Source of the DNA: Kluyvera cryocrescens NBRC 102467
Lineage (GTDB): Bacteria; Pseudomonadota; Gammaproteobacteria; Enterobacterales; Enterobacteriaceae
Length of the DNA stretch: 64,000 bases
Assembly: GCF_001571285.1 (NCBI RefSeq)
Contig: NZ_BCTM01000015.1
Coordinates: 30,871-94,870, forward strand
Direction: 5' to 3'
Both the position numbers and the translations under genes were made by a program. A model generated the notes under the pieces. It did no database searches. It was not told the DNA's origin and saw nothing but the letters and a program-made list of their open reading frames with translations. The stretch's first letter is position 1. Every line of letters begins with the position of its first letter. Shown in pieces: positions 10,064-19,392 of the stretch.

Positions 10064-10750
10064 TTACTCTGGGAGATTTTTTTCAATATCATGCAGCAAT
10101 CGATGCAACATGACCGTATCGCGGTGCTCAAATAAGCCAATACGTTGTTGCAGCCAGTCAGCCAGTTTTACATCTCCGGCGACGTCCAGACGTTCGAGTA
10201 AGGCAGTGATACGTCCTCTTAACGCAATCAGCTGATTTTCGTCACCTGCCGTTGCCGCCACGTTCACCGTTTGTAAGAGCGAAGAGAGCTGATAACAATA
10301 AACCATCACTGCCTGACCCAGGTTCAGGGACGGATAGTCTGCCACCATTGGCACGCCGGTTAGCACATCGGCCAGCGCCAGCTCTTCGTTGGTCAGCCCG
10401 GAATCTTCACGCCCAAACACCACTGCCGCGTGATCCATCCACTGCGATTTCTCCGTCAGCATCGGCACCAACTCCTGCGGCGTCGCGTAGTAATGGAAGC
10501 GTGCGCGACTGCGAGCGGTCGTGGCGATGGTGAAATCGACATCGTGCAAAGCGGCTTCAAGCGTTGGGTAGGTTGTAATGCCGTCGATAATATCGCCCGA
10601 TCCGTGTGCCACCCAGCGGGTCGCTGGTTCCAGATGCGCGACGCTGTCAACGATACGCAGATCGTTAAAGCCCATGGTTTTCATCGCCCGGGCGGCTGCA
10701 CCGATATTTTCGGCTCTTGCTGGTGAAACCAGCACAATAGATAAGCGCAT
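10064..10750 (-). CDS. lasT: Putative tRNA/rRNA methyltransferase LasT (YjtD), SPOUT family
   Basis: SpoU/TrmH-type SPOUT methyltransferase related to TrmJ, probably modifying RNA ribose 2'-O with SAM; the substrate is not established. The 228 residues match E. coli YjtD/LasT. Motif 1 contains RPENIGAA-like PARAENIGAAARAMK, motif 2 is VFGREDSGLTNEEL, and motif 3 is PSLNLGQAVMVYCYQL, which together form the knotted SAM pocket. It is a single gene transcribed away from arcA, with the thr operon next downstream on the same strand. Confidence 0.93.
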   Translation of the reverse strand: MRLSIVLVSPARAENIGAAARAMKTMGFNDLRIVDSVAHLEPATRWVAHGSGDIIDGITTYPTLEAALHDVDFTIATTARSRARFHYYATPQELVPMLTEKSQWMDHAAVVFGREDSGLTNEELALADVLTGVPMVADYPSLNLGQAVMVYCYQLSSLLQTVNVAATAGDENQLIALRGRITALLERLDVAGDVKLADWLQQRIGLFEHRDTVMLHRLLHDIEKNLPE

Positions 10751-11388
10751 TTAAAGTTCTCTTAATTTCCTGTTATCGGGCAATAATGTGATGTACTTCA
10801 ACATATTGCGCAGCGCGAATTTACAAAAACGCAACAAAAATCAATGAAATGATGTTTCATAACATATCAATGACTCTAAACTATTCCCCCTGAAACTATC
10901 ACTTTTGAATGTTAACAGAAGTCATATATCTCTATGTTTATACGAACTATTTTCATTACCATCGAACAATAACAATTGGATTCACCACATTTATCAGTTA
11001 ACCTGTGCAACTACTTGAGTTGTGGAAAAAATGTGATAGGCGTTATCATTCCAGAGCGTTGATTTCACCAAACTGTTAACGTGCTACAATTGAACTTGAT
11101 ATATGTCAACGAAGCGTAGGTTTATTGGCTGTCTGGTGCCTCTTTACCTGTTATGTTGCTGTTAAAATGGTTAGGATGACAACCGTTTTTGACACTGTCG
11201 GGTCCAGAGGGAAGAGTACCCACGACCAAGCTAATGATGTTGTTGACGTTGATGGAAAGTGCATCAAGAACGCAATTACGTACTTTAGTCATGTTACGCC
11301 GATGATGTTAATTTTCGACATGCATCAGGCAGGTCAGGGACTATTGGTACTTCCTGTTTCGATTTAGTTGGCAATTTAGGTAGCAAAC
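10751..11388. promoter_or_regulatory. lasT-arcA intergenic region (arcA promoter/leader)
   Basis: A 638-bp gap, AT-rich over 10751-11100, lies upstream of both lasT (minus) and arcA (plus). Apart from the yjjY-like frame it has no credible gene. E. coli arcA has a long multi-promoter upstream region, and this one has the same size class. Individual promoters and Fnr/CRP sites were not assigned. Confidence 0.5.
11122..11292 (-). pseudogene. yjjY: yjjY-like small ORF, frameshifted relative to the E. coli form
   Basis: From the ATG at 11290-11292 the frame starts MTKVRNCVLDALSINVNN and IISLVVGT, which matches my recollection of the 46-residue E. coli YjjY. One extra base near the CTTCCC run (about 11208-11215) then changes frame. 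The alternative frame continues TVSKTVVILTILTAT and stops at 11151, exactly like E. coli YjjY. Read without correction, the frame ends at 11122 after 56 residues with an unrelated tail. Either the gene is broken here, or the conservation reflects the arcA leader DNA rather than a protein. Function is unknown. Confidence 0.5.
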
Positions 11389-12105
11389 ATGCAGACCCCG
11401 CACATTCTTATCGTTGAAGACGAGTTGGTAACACGCAACACGTTAAAAAGTATTTTCGAAGCAGAAGGCTACGATGTTTTCGAAGCGACCGATGGCGCGG
11501 AAATGCATCAGATCCTGTCTGAAAATGATATCAATCTGGTAATCATGGATATCAATCTGCCTGGGAAAAACGGCCTTCTGTTGGCGCGCGAACTGCGTGA
11601 GCAAGCAAATGTCGCCCTGATGTTCCTCACCGGTCGCGACAATGAAGTCGATAAGATCCTCGGTCTGGAAATTGGTGCAGATGATTACATCACCAAGCCG
11701 TTTAACCCGCGTGAACTGACCATCCGTGCGCGCAACCTGCTGTCTCGTACCATGAATCTGGGTACCGTCAGCGAAGAACGTCGTAGCGTTGAAAGCTACA
11801 AGTTCAATGGCTGGGAGCTGGACATCAACAGCCGCTCTCTGGTGAGCCCGAACGGTGAACAGTACAAGCTGCCGCGTAGCGAATTCCGCGCAATGCTGCA
11901 CTTCTGCGAAAACCCGGGCAAGATTCAGTCTCGTGCTGAACTGCTGAAGAAAATGACCGGCCGTGAGCTTAAGCCACACGACCGTACGGTTGACGTGACC
12001 ATCCGTCGCATCCGTAAACATTTCGAGTCTACGCCGGATACCCCGGAAATCATCGCTACGATCCACGGCGAAGGTTACCGCTTCTGCGGCGAGCTGCAGG
12101 AATAA
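11389..12105 (+). CDS. arcA: Two-component response regulator ArcA
   Basis: OmpR/PhoB-type response regulator of the ArcBA system, which represses aerobic respiratory genes under anoxia. At 238 residues it equals E. coli ArcA. The receiver domain is residues 1-120 with the phosphoacceptor D54 in VIMDINLPG and an acidic pair at E10-D11. The winged-helix DNA-binding domain covers about 135-235 ([19 protein letters not shown]). It is followed by a terminator shared with convergent creA. Confidence 0.98.
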   Translation: MQTPHILIVEDELVTRNTLKSIFEAEGYDVFEATDGAEMHQILSENDINLVIMDINLPGKNGLLLARELREQANVALMFLTGRDNEVDKILGLEIGADDYITKPFNPRELTIRARNLLSRTMNLGTVSEERRSVESYKFNGWELDINSRSLVSPNGEQYKLPRSEFRAMLHFCENPGKIQSRAELLKKMTGRELKPHDRTVDVTIRRIRKHFESTPDTPEIIATIHGEGYRFCGELQE

Positions 12106-12112
12106 GAAAACA

Positions 12113-12136
12113 AAACGGCGCTTTCAGCGCCGTTTT
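12113..12136. terminator. Bidirectional terminator between arcA and creA
   Basis: AAAACGGCGC-TTTCA-GCGCCGTTTT forms a 10-bp stem with A and T runs at its ends, suited to both convergent genes. Confidence 0.9.
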
Positions 12137-12145
12137 CATTTCTGC

Positions 12146-12637
12146 TTATTTTGCCGAACCGGCCTCATCGCCCCACGGCATAATCGGCACCGCGCTGATC
12201 GCATTCTTCGGTGAGCCATCTACAACTTTGTCCGAATAGGTCAGATAGACCAACGCATTACGTTTTCCATCGTAGAAACGCACCACCTGCAGCTTTTTAA
12301 ACACCAGCGATGTCCGTTTCTGGAACACCACTTCCCCCTGCGCTTTGCCATTCTTAATTTTATCGGTCAGCACAATCGCCCCCACCTGCTGGCAGGAAAT
12401 CGCCGCATCAGAGGTATCTTCCGCAAGGCCTAATCCCCCTTTAATACCACCGGTTTTCGCCCTGCTGATATAGCAGGTGACGTTCTTGACGTCCGGATCG
12501 TCGAAGGCTTCAACGACGATTTTGTGGTCGGGACCAAACATTTTGAAAACCGTATCAACAGAACCAATCTGCTCTGCATGCACGCCCAGGCTCGAGACAC
12601 CCAGTAACAGGCCAGCCATTAATTTCTTGTATTTCAT
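12146..12637 (-). CDS. creA: Periplasmic protein CreA
   Basis: CreA family (DUF/PF05981) exported protein of unknown biochemical role; in E. coli it heads the creABCD operon. It has 163 residues with a signal peptide of about 21 residues ending VHA. Family segments include [32 protein letters not shown] and the two conserved cysteines (VTCY and ISCQQ). Here it stands alone: the bases after its stop are the arcA terminator, so creBCD are not in their E. coli position. Confidence 0.93.
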   Translation of the reverse strand: MKYKKLMAGLLLGVSSLGVHAEQIGSVDTVFKMFGPDHKIVVEAFDDPDVKNVTCYISRAKTGGIKGGLGLAEDTSDAAISCQQVGAIVLTDKIKNGKAQGEVVFQKRTSLVFKKLQVVRFYDGKRNALVYLTYSDKVVDGSPKNAISAVPIMPWGDEAGSAK

Positions 12638-12848
12638 ATTGTTACCATTTTCATTTATTGAGTTAAGTGACTATTCAACATCTGACGGGAAAGTGTTTAA
12701 AGATCACAGCTTTACAAAAAATCGCGTCATTTCTAATGTAAAAACGCACTTATGCATAAAAAAAACACTGAATCCTAAAACAGCAAAAGATGCTATTATC
12801 CGCTACTTTGGTAACAGGCACCTAAGAAATTAAGGATGAGGGCATTAT

Positions 12849-13718
12849 ATGGATCAGGCTGGAATTATTCGCGATCTCCTGGTGTGGCTGGAAGGACATT
12901 TAGACCAGCCGCTATCGCTGGATAATGTGGCGGCAAAGGCCGGTTATTCTAAATGGCACCTGCAGCGCATGTTCAAAGACGTTACCGGTCATGCTATTGG
13001 TGCTTACATCCGCGCCCGTCGTCTGTCTAAATCTGCCGTTGCGCTACGCCTGACCGCACGCCCTATCCTTGATATCGCTTTGCAATATCGTTTTGACTCT
13101 CAGCAGACCTTCACGCGCGCGTTTAAAAAGCAGTTTTCGCTCACCCCTGCGCTGTACCGCCGTTCTCCTGACTGGAGTTCTTTTGGGATGCGCCCGCCGC
13201 TGCGTCTGGGCGAGTTTACAATGCCAAAATACGAGTTCGTCACGCAGCCAACCACTCACCTGGTGGGCGTGACCCAAAGCTACACCTGCAAACTCGAAGA
13301 GATTTCCGAGTTCCGTCAGCAAATGCGCGTACAGTTCTGGACCGACTTCCTCGGCAACTCGCCATCCATTCCGCCGATTCTGTACGGGCTACATGAGCCG
13401 CGTCCAAGCCTTGAGAAAGATGACGAGCAGGAAGTGTTCTATACCACAGCGCTAACGCAGGAACTGGCGAATGGTCATATCCAAAACGCCCATCCCGTTA
13501 CCCTTGAGGGCGGCGAGTACGTCATGTTTACCTATGAAGGTTTAGGGACCGGGTTGCAGGAGTTTATCCTGACGCTTTACGGTACCTGCATGCCAATGCT
13601 CAATCTGACCCGTCGTAAGGGTTTGGATATCGAACGCTTCTTCCCGCAGGATGAAGCCCGGAACCAGGAGCCGCCAATTATGCTGCGCTGCGAGTACCTG
13701 ATCCCGATTCGCCGCTAA
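12849..13718 (+). CDS. rob: AraC-family activator Rob
   Basis: Right-origin-binding protein, a MarA/SoxS-type activator of efflux and stress promoters. Its 289 residues match the E. coli protein. The AraC/XylS double helix-turn-helix occupies about residues 8-106 (VAAKAGYSKWHLQRMFK and the second motif IALQYRFDSQQTFTRAF). The GyrI-like ligand/sequestration domain covers about 120-289. GAGGGC precedes the ATG. It is divergent from creA and its last 4 bases overlap the end of convergent gpmB. Confidence 0.97.
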   Translation: MDQAGIIRDLLVWLEGHLDQPLSLDNVAAKAGYSKWHLQRMFKDVTGHAIGAYIRARRLSKSAVALRLTARPILDIALQYRFDSQQTFTRAFKKQFSLTPALYRRSPDWSSFGMRPPLRLGEFTMPKYEFVTQPTTHLVGVTQSYTCKLEEISEFRQQMRVQFWTDFLGNSPSIPPILYGLHEPRPSLEKDDEQEVFYTTALTQELANGHIQNAHPVTLEGGEYVMFTYEGLGTGLQEFILTLYGTCMPMLNLTRRKGLDIERFFPQDEARNQEPPIMLRCEYLIPIRR

Positions 13719-14362
13719 CGCTGTAGCTCATCCAGTGCAGGGGTATCGAGATGCGAGATATCCCCTGCCGTTTCAACGACCCATCCCGGCGCCAGCCACA
13801 GGCTTTCCTGATAATCGACCCGCGAAATCGAGCAGTTACGCAAACGTAAGCGACGCTCTGCATGTGCCGGTAACCCCAGAATCGTACTGACCAGACAGCC
13901 CAGCGCAATACCGTGGCTCACCAGCAGCGGACGGCTTCCCGCCGGCAAATTCAGGCAGGCGGCAAGCCCTGCGTGCATGCGCTCGCTCAGTTCTTGCATA
14001 GACTCACCTTCCGGGATACGCCCGTTCGGCGTGCCGTTAACCACCAGCCGACGCCACTCTTCTTCCTGTGCGCTCAGTGAATCAAGATGACGTTGTTCCA
14101 GAATGCCCATATCCAACTCGCGCAGGCGTGCATCCAGCGTCACACCGCAGCCGCACGCATCGGCAATGATCTCGGCGGTACGCTGAGTACGGCCCAGATC
14201 GCTGGCGATAACATGAGTGATGCCGTAGGTACGAACGCGTTCGCCCACCTGCACCGCCTGCAACTCACCTTTAGCCGTCAGAGGGCTATCGGACTGGCCT
14301 TGAATACGCCGTTCGGCGTTCCACTGCGTTTCGCCATGGCGAACAAGATATACCTGTAACAT
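13715..14362 (-). CDS. gpmB: Histidine-phosphatase family protein GpmB (YtjC)
   Basis: Phosphoglycerate-mutase-like histidine phosphatase of 215 residues. The catalytic RHG motif is LVRHGETQWN at residues 6-15, with the second histidine in LLVSHGIALG. Despite the name, family knowledge points to a general phosphatase rather than a glycolytic mutase. A GGATAA sequence precedes the ATG. It overlaps rob by 4 bp tail to tail and lies back to back with an ERIC element and yjjX. Confidence 0.92.
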   Translation of the reverse strand: MLQVYLVRHGETQWNAERRIQGQSDSPLTAKGELQAVQVGERVRTYGITHVIASDLGRTQRTAEIIADACGCGVTLDARLRELDMGILEQRHLDSLSAQEEEWRRLVVNGTPNGRIPEGESMQELSERMHAGLAACLNLPAGSRPLLVSHGIALGCLVSTILGLPAHAERRLRLRNCSISRVDYQESLWLAPGWVVETAGDISHLDTPALDELQR

Positions 14363-14408
14363 GTTTTTTATCCGTTATACTGCGATGACAATTTTATTGT
14401 ATGGGTTG

Positions 14409-14536
14409 TGATTCTCTGCGAATTTCGCGTTGCGGGATAACGGCAGGCGAGCAAATCGCAATGCGCTGACTCAAGTCGGCGATTCAGGTGAACGAACGCA
14501 GCCAACATACCTGCAACATGAAATACGACGAGTATA
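14409..14536. repeat. ERIC (IRU) element abutting yjjX
   Basis: About 128 bp with the ERIC arms TCGCGTTGCGGGATAACGGC and AACGAACGCAGCCAACATAC, ending CATGAAATACGACGAGTATA. It fills almost all of the gpmB-yjjX intergenic space and ends 4 bases before the yjjX ATG. The central inverted repeat (AATCGCAATGCGCTGACT / AGTCGGCGATT) is degenerate compared with other copies. Confidence 0.85.
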
Positions 14537-14540
14537 GATT

Positions 14541-15071
14541 ATGCATCAAGTTATTGTAGCTACCACCAATCCTGCCAAAATTCAGGCAATTCTTGCGGCA
14601 TTTGACCAGATATTTGGTGAAGGATCCTGCTGTATCGACGCAATTGCCGTTGATACCGGCGTGCCGGAACAGCCTTTCGGCAGCGAAGAAACCCGCGCCG
14701 GCGCGCGTAACCGGCTGGCGAATGCACGTCGAGTGAAACCCGATGCCGATTTCTGGGTGGCAATTGAAGCCGGAATTGACGAAGGTGCGACCTTTAGCTG
14801 GGTGGTTATCGAAAGTCGCGATCGGCGCGGTGAGGCGCGTTCCGCCACGCTACCGCTACCGGAGGCCATTCTTGACCAGGTTCGCGCAGGCGAAGCGCTG
14901 GGGCCGGTCATGTCGAAATACACCGGCATTGATAAAATTGGTAATAAAGAAGGGGCAATTGGGGTATTCACGGCGGGCGTGCTGACGCGCAGCAGCGTTT
15001 ACCATCAGGCGGTGGTGCTGGCACTCAGCCCTTTCCATAACGACCTTTATCGCGATCGGACTCGCGCATAG
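14541..15071 (+). CDS. yjjX: Inosine/xanthosine triphosphatase YjjX
   Basis: House-cleaning NTPase that hydrolyses ITP and XTP and prevents their incorporation. The 176 residues fit the YjjX family (about 170 in E. coli). The ITPase-like core begins [16 protein letters not shown] and includes [10 protein letters not shown] and the [19 protein letters not shown] block. The ATG at 14541 follows an ERIC element and lacks a clear Shine-Dalgarno sequence; the ERIC end (GACGAGTATAGATT) is all that precedes it. Translation may therefore be weak or rely on an atypical site. Confidence 0.93.
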   Translation: MHQVIVATTNPAKIQAILAAFDQIFGEGSCCIDAIAVDTGVPEQPFGSEETRAGARNRLANARRVKPDADFWVAIEAGIDEGATFSWVVIESRDRRGEARSATLPLPEAILDQVRAGEALGPVMSKYTGIDKIGNKEGAIGVFTAGVLTRSSVYHQAVVLALSPFHNDLYRDRTRA

Positions 15072-15131
15072 CGCAACCCAGGGAGCACCGTTCCACCGCC
15101 AGCTCCGGTGCTCACTCACATCCGTATTCGC

Positions 15132-15461
15132 TTACGCCTGAGTTTTCGGTAGCGTCTGTTCCAGCCACTGACGCAGTTCAACCGGCGCTGACTTTAGACT
15201 GTTCGAGCCGCGGGTAATGGTCGCAATCCCCGCACCCAGCTCATTTTTCAGCTCGCGCTGGCTCATTTCGCCACGCAGCAACTCTTCGATAATACGCACG
15301 CGCGTTCCCAGCGCTTCACGCTCATCCGGGGTCATGATTAAATTCAACAGGGGCAGTGCAAGCTCGTCGGTATACGCCAGGCGCAGAAGCTCGACAAAAC
15401 GAAGCCACTCCTGGTTACGCTGTTCAGCAACCGAAGCTGAATAAGGGGATTGTTGGGTCAT
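15132..15461 (-). CDS. trpR: trp operon repressor
   Basis: Tryptophan-dependent repressor of trp, aroH, mtr and its own gene. The ATG at 15459-15461 gives 109 residues ([20 protein letters not shown]); the E. coli protein has 108. The helix-turn-helix is in [20 protein letters not shown], and the Trp-contacting arginines are in [15 protein letters not shown] perfect operator palindrome lies just upstream of the start, so autoregulation is expected. An in-frame extension upstream passes through the operator and is rejected. Confidence 0.97.
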   Translation of the reverse strand: MTQQSPYSASVAEQRNQEWLRFVELLRLAYTDELALPLLNLIMTPDEREALGTRVRIIEELLRGEMSQRELKNELGAGIATITRGSNSLKSAPVELRQWLEQTLPKTQA

Positions 15462-15482
15462 GATAGGCCACCGTGTTATGCA

Positions 15483-15502
15483 TGTACTCTTAAGCGAGTA
15501 CA
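15483..15502. promoter_or_regulatory. TrpR operator upstream of trpR
   Basis: TGTACTC-TTAAGC-GAGTACA is a 20-bp site with perfect 7-bp arms, matching the GTACT(C/A)...GAGTAC pattern of trp operators. It begins 22 bp upstream of the trpR start codon. Confidence 0.9.
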
Positions 15503-15524
15503 AGCATAACACAGGTCGGTGATA

Positions 15525-17462
15525 TCAGTAACGTCGTTGCCACTCATTGCTGCTCAGGACATCCTCTTTCTCGCCCATAAAGTGGCGATAATAGGCATCG
15601 TAAGCCAGCACATTCTTCACGTAACCACGGGTTTCTGAGAACGGGATACTCTCGATAAACGCCACCGCATCAATACGCCCAGCGCTGTTACCCAGCCAGG
15701 TTCGCACCCGTCCTGGGCCCGCGTTATACGCCGCAGAGGCAAAAATACGGTTGTTTTCGAACTGCTGGTAGACGTACTGCAGATAGCTGGTACCAATATT
15801 GATATTGGTTTCCGGATCTAACAGCTGCACCGGGTTGCTGTAGCCTGGAAGATTAAACATCTTCACCGTATGCGTCGCGGTGCCAGGCATAATCTGCATT
15901 AATCCACTGGCCCCCACCGGTGATTTCACCTTCGGGTTCCAGGCGCTTTCCTGGCGCGCAATCGCCATTGCGTAGCTCTGCGGTACATCTTTACCCGAGG
16001 TATAGCGCGTAAACAGATCCTTGTAAGCCAGTGGGAAACGTTCCTGCAGGTTGTCCCACAGCTTACCGGCGATCGTTGCCTGTACGCTGAGATCCCACCA
16101 GTTCTGGTCAAACGCATAGCGCGCCAGCTGCGCCTGCTCGGTTTGGCTGCGGCTGCTGACCAGATTGGCCCACTCACTGCGCGCAGTGTTGTCCTGATTC
16201 CAGTACATCAGCTCGCGGACGCGCGCCATTTCAGCACCACTGGCCAGGGTTGAAGAGAGAGAACCCGGCGCTTTCTCTACGCGGAGCGAATACGGCTCAC
16301 CGAGCCGCTGTGCCGCGACCATCGGATAGAATCCACGCTGCGTCATCAGCGACAGTAGAATTTGTCGTGCTTCATCATCTCGTCCCTGCTCCATCAGCAG
16401 ATCCGCCTGCCAGTAGCGCCATTCGTCCTTCTCTTTTGCATCCATGGGTAATCGCGCAAGCCAGGTGTTCAACCCGCTGCGATCGCCGGTGCCGAGCGCC
16501 ATTCGCACCCGGCGCTCAATAAGCGAGGTTGACTGCGAACGCATGATGGCGTCGTCCCGCCAGCGCGCCTGCTCGTCGGTCACATCGGAGCCCATTAAAC
16601 GCCAGGCAACAATATCGCGTAACTCTTGGGTCTGTTCTTCATTAAGCTGCTGAGCCTGAACCAGCGATGGGATCATCAACCGCGCATTCTCAGCATCCTG
16701 CCGAGCGACGCTGCTAAACGCCACGGCCGCCAGTTGACGTGTAAAGTCGGTCGCACCGGTGGTACGCGCAAACGTCAGCACGTTGTTAGGATTATTGGCC
16801 AGGTCGGTAATTGCGGTCGCCATGGTTTGATATTCCGCTGGCATCTGCGATGCCAGCACTTTCACCAGCCCGGTATTCCCGGCCTTCATCACCAATCGAA
16901 TACGCTCCAGATAGGCAAGTGGATCCTGAGTGCCAGACGAGCGCCACGCGCTAAATAGCTTATCGCAGGCATTCGGCCGGTTTTGTCCGCTTAGCCATAG
17001 CGTTTTTGCCCCTTCCCATGCGCCCTGAGTATCGCCTACGGAATATTTGGCATAGTAATAATTACACTGCGCCTCTGCGGTACCCGGCTTGTCCGGGCTA
17101 AATGCCAAAAGGCCGCGCCAGTCCTCACGGCGCGCCAGTTCATTGACGAAACGGTTTTTGAGCGTGCGGGCAGGCGGCAGCGTCGGGTTAGCCTGCACAA
17201 AATTTGTCACGGTCAGCGCAGGCGTGTTCATGAGATCGCCGGAAATCTGCCGATACTCCAGATAGGGATAAAGCGGATAATCACGCAGGGTCGGCATCAG
17301 GCTCTCCACCACATCCATCTGGCGGTTGTCCCATGCCTGTTTGATTTGCGCGTAGCGGCTGCGCTGCTGATCCAGCGAATCAGCGTGGGCCGCACTACTG
17401 ACGGTCAGCAGGCAAACACCCGCTGCCAGCAGACGCCACGTAAATTGTTTGGCTGTTTCCAC
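15525..17462 (-). CDS. slt: Soluble lytic murein transglycosylase Slt70
   Basis: Periplasmic exo-lytic transglycosylase that cleaves peptidoglycan with formation of 1,6-anhydro-muropeptides. At 645 residues it equals E. coli Slt. The signal peptide is about residues 1-27 (ending AAHA before DSLDQQ). A long alpha-helical superhelix forms the ring domain, and the C-terminal SLT domain begins near residue 475. The catalytic Glu is in AIARQESAWNPKVKS, followed by GASGLMQIMPGTA and AAYNAGPGRVRTW. It lies 22 bp beyond the trp operator on the same strand as trpR and is divergent from ettA. Confidence 0.97.
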   Translation of the reverse strand: METAKQFTWRLLAAGVCLLTVSSAAHADSLDQQRSRYAQIKQAWDNRQMDVVESLMPTLRDYPLYPYLEYRQISGDLMNTPALTVTNFVQANPTLPPARTLKNRFVNELARREDWRGLLAFSPDKPGTAEAQCNYYYAKYSVGDTQGAWEGAKTLWLSGQNRPNACDKLFSAWRSSGTQDPLAYLERIRLVMKAGNTGLVKVLASQMPAEYQTMATAITDLANNPNNVLTFARTTGATDFTRQLAAVAFSSVARQDAENARLMIPSLVQAQQLNEEQTQELRDIVAWRLMGSDVTDEQARWRDDAIMRSQSTSLIERRVRMALGTGDRSGLNTWLARLPMDAKEKDEWRYWQADLLMEQGRDDEARQILLSLMTQRGFYPMVAAQRLGEPYSLRVEKAPGSLSSTLASGAEMARVRELMYWNQDNTARSEWANLVSSRSQTEQAQLARYAFDQNWWDLSVQATIAGKLWDNLQERFPLAYKDLFTRYTSGKDVPQSYAMAIARQESAWNPKVKSPVGASGLMQIMPGTATHTVKMFNLPGYSNPVQLLDPETNINIGTSYLQYVYQQFENNRIFASAAYNAGPGRVRTWLGNSAGRIDAVAFIESIPFSETRGYVKNVLAYDAYYRHFMGEKEDVLSSNEWQRRY

Positions 17463-17682
17463 AGGCTCTTCCTCGTTGTCACGTTACGTCAGTGCAGCTT
17501 CATGCCGCGTAATAAATTTATGCTAACTATTGATGGCTAAATGTTCCACGTAATGAACACTTTTTTACGTTTTATCGGTGTCTTAACGCCGCTGAATTTG
17601 CCTGCTGGGCTTGAAGGGTGAAAACAGCTACACTTCGCCTTTGAAAACTCTATTCATCACTATAAAAGAGGCGAAGTCCAAC

Positions 17683-19350
17683 GTGGCTCAATTCGTTTAT
17701 ACCATGCATCGTGTCGGCAAAGTGGTTCCGCCGAAACGTCATATTCTTAAAAACATCTCACTGAGCTTCTTCCCTGGCGCAAAAATCGGTGTACTGGGCC
17801 TGAATGGCGCTGGTAAATCCACCCTGCTGCGCATCATGGCCGGTATCGACACCGATATCGAAGGTGAAGCTCGCCCACAGCCGGGTCTCAAAATTGGTTA
17901 CCTGCCGCAGGAACCCAAACTGAACCCTGAACATACCGTTCGCGAATCCGTTGAAGAAGCGGTTGCCGAAGTGGTTAACGCGTTGAAAGGTCTGGATGAA
18001 GTGTATGCTAAATACGCCGAACCGGACGCCGACTTCGATAAACTTGCTGCACAGCAGGGCAAATTCGAAGAAATCATTCAGGCGCATGACGGGCACAACC
18101 TGAACGTGCAGCTTGAACGCGCGGCTGATGCCCTGCGTCTGCCGGATTGGGATGCGAAAGTTGAGAAGCTGTCCGGTGGTGAACGCCGCCGCGTCGCACT
18201 GTGCCGCCTGCTGCTGGAAAAACCAGACATGCTGCTGCTCGACGAACCGACGAACCACCTGGATGCTGAATCTGTGGCATGGCTGGAACGCTTCCTGCAC
18301 GACTTCGAAGGCACCGTAGTGGCGATTACCCACGACCGTTACTTCCTCGATAACGTTGCCGGTTGGATTCTGGAGCTGGACCGCGGTGAAGGTATTCCTT
18401 GGGAAGGCAACTACTCCTCCTGGCTGGAGCAGAAAGATCAGCGTCTGGCGCAGGAAGCCTCTCAGGAAGCGGCTCGCCGTAAATCCATCGAGAAAGAGCT
18501 GGAGTGGGTACGTCAGGGCGCTAAAGGCCGTCAGTCCAAGGGCAAAGCCCGTCTGGCACGCTTTGAAGAGCTCAACAATACCGAATACCAGAAGCGTAAC
18601 GAAACCAACGAACTGTTTATCCCACCTGGAGCACGTCTGGGCGATAAAGTCGTTGAGGTCAGCAACCTGCGTAAATCCTACGGCGATCGCGTCCTGATCG
18701 ATGATTTGAGCTTCTCGGTACCGAAAGGCGCAATCGTCGGTATCATCGGCCCGAACGGCGCGGGTAAATCCACGCTGTTCCGCATGATGTCCGGCCAGGA
18801 GCAACCTGACAGCGGTACCATCTCACTGGGTGAGACCGTGAAGCTGGCCTCCGTTGACCAGTTCCGTGACGCAATGGATAACAGCAAAACCGTATGGGAA
18901 GAAGTCTCCGGCGGGCTGGATATCATGAAAATCGGCAACACCGAAATGCCAAGCCGCGCCTACGTTGGCCGCTTCAACTTTAAAGGTGTTGATCAGGGCA
19001 AACGCGTCGGCGAGTTGTCCGGTGGTGAACGTGGTCGTCTGCATCTGGCAAAACTGCTGCAGGTTGGCGGTAACATGCTGCTGCTCGATGAACCAACCAA
19101 CGACCTGGATATCGAAACCCTGCGCGCACTGGAAAACGCCCTGCTGGAATTCCCAGGCTGCGCCATGGTTATCTCGCACGACCGTTGGTTCCTTGACCGT
19201 ATCGCGACCCACATTCTGGATTACCAGGATGAAGGTAAAGTGGAATTCTTCGAAGGTAACTTTACCGAATACGAAGAGTACAAGAAACGTACGCTGGGCG
19301 CAGATGCGCTGGAGCCAAAACGTATCAAGTACAAACGTATTTCGAAGTAA
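17683..19350 (+). CDS. ettA: Energy-dependent translational throttle protein EttA (ABC-F)
   Basis: ABC-F ATPase that binds the ribosomal E site and gates entry into elongation according to ATP/ADP ratio. The chosen start is the GTG at 17683 (reading M-AQFVYTMHRVG), giving 555 residues, the E. coli length. ABC1 has GLNGAGKST and LSGGERRRVAL with DEPTNHLD; ABC2 has GPNGAGKST and LSGGERGRLHL with DEPTNDLD. The linker with AKGRQSKGKARLARFEEL lies between them. A perfect terminator follows, after which the sequence changes to the capsule island. Confidence 0.97.
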   Translation: MAQFVYTMHRVGKVVPPKRHILKNISLSFFPGAKIGVLGLNGAGKSTLLRIMAGIDTDIEGEARPQPGLKIGYLPQEPKLNPEHTVRESVEEAVAEVVNALKGLDEVYAKYAEPDADFDKLAAQQGKFEEIIQAHDGHNLNVQLERAADALRLPDWDAKVEKLSGGERRRVALCRLLLEKPDMLLLDEPTNHLDAESVAWLERFLHDFEGTVVAITHDRYFLDNVAGWILELDRGEGIPWEGNYSSWLEQKDQRLAQEASQEAARRKSIEKELEWVRQGAKGRQSKGKARLARFEELNNTEYQKRNETNELFIPPGARLGDKVVEVSNLRKSYGDRVLIDDLSFSVPKGAIVGIIGPNGAGKSTLFRMMSGQEQPDSGTISLGETVKLASVDQFRDAMDNSKTVWEEVSGGLDIMKIGNTEMPSRAYVGRFNFKGVDQGKRVGELSGGERGRLHLAKLLQVGGNMLLLDEPTNDLDIETLRALENALLEFPGCAMVISHDRWFLDRIATHILDYQDEGKVEFFEGNFTEYEEYKKRTLGADALEPKRIKYKRISK

Positions 19351-19357
19351 TCTCATT

Positions 19358-19391
19358 AACGGGAGCAGCGGCAACGCTGCTCCCGTTTTGC
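19358..19391 (+). terminator. ettA terminator
   Basis: AACGGGAGCAGCG-GCAA-CGCTGCTCCCGTT forms a 13-bp perfect stem followed by TTG. It marks the left edge of the inserted capsule region. Confidence 0.92.
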
Positions 19392-19392
19392 T

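Noticed and set aside
11125..11367. An 80-codon frame on the plus strand before arcA
   Set aside because: It is antisense to the yjjY-like frame, lies in the arcA leader and shows no recognisable domain.
14403..14540. A regulatory small RNA before yjjX
   Set aside because: The structure is fully explained by an ERIC element.
17758..18804. A 348-codon frame opposite ettA
   Set aside because: Antisense shadow of ettA with no family motif.
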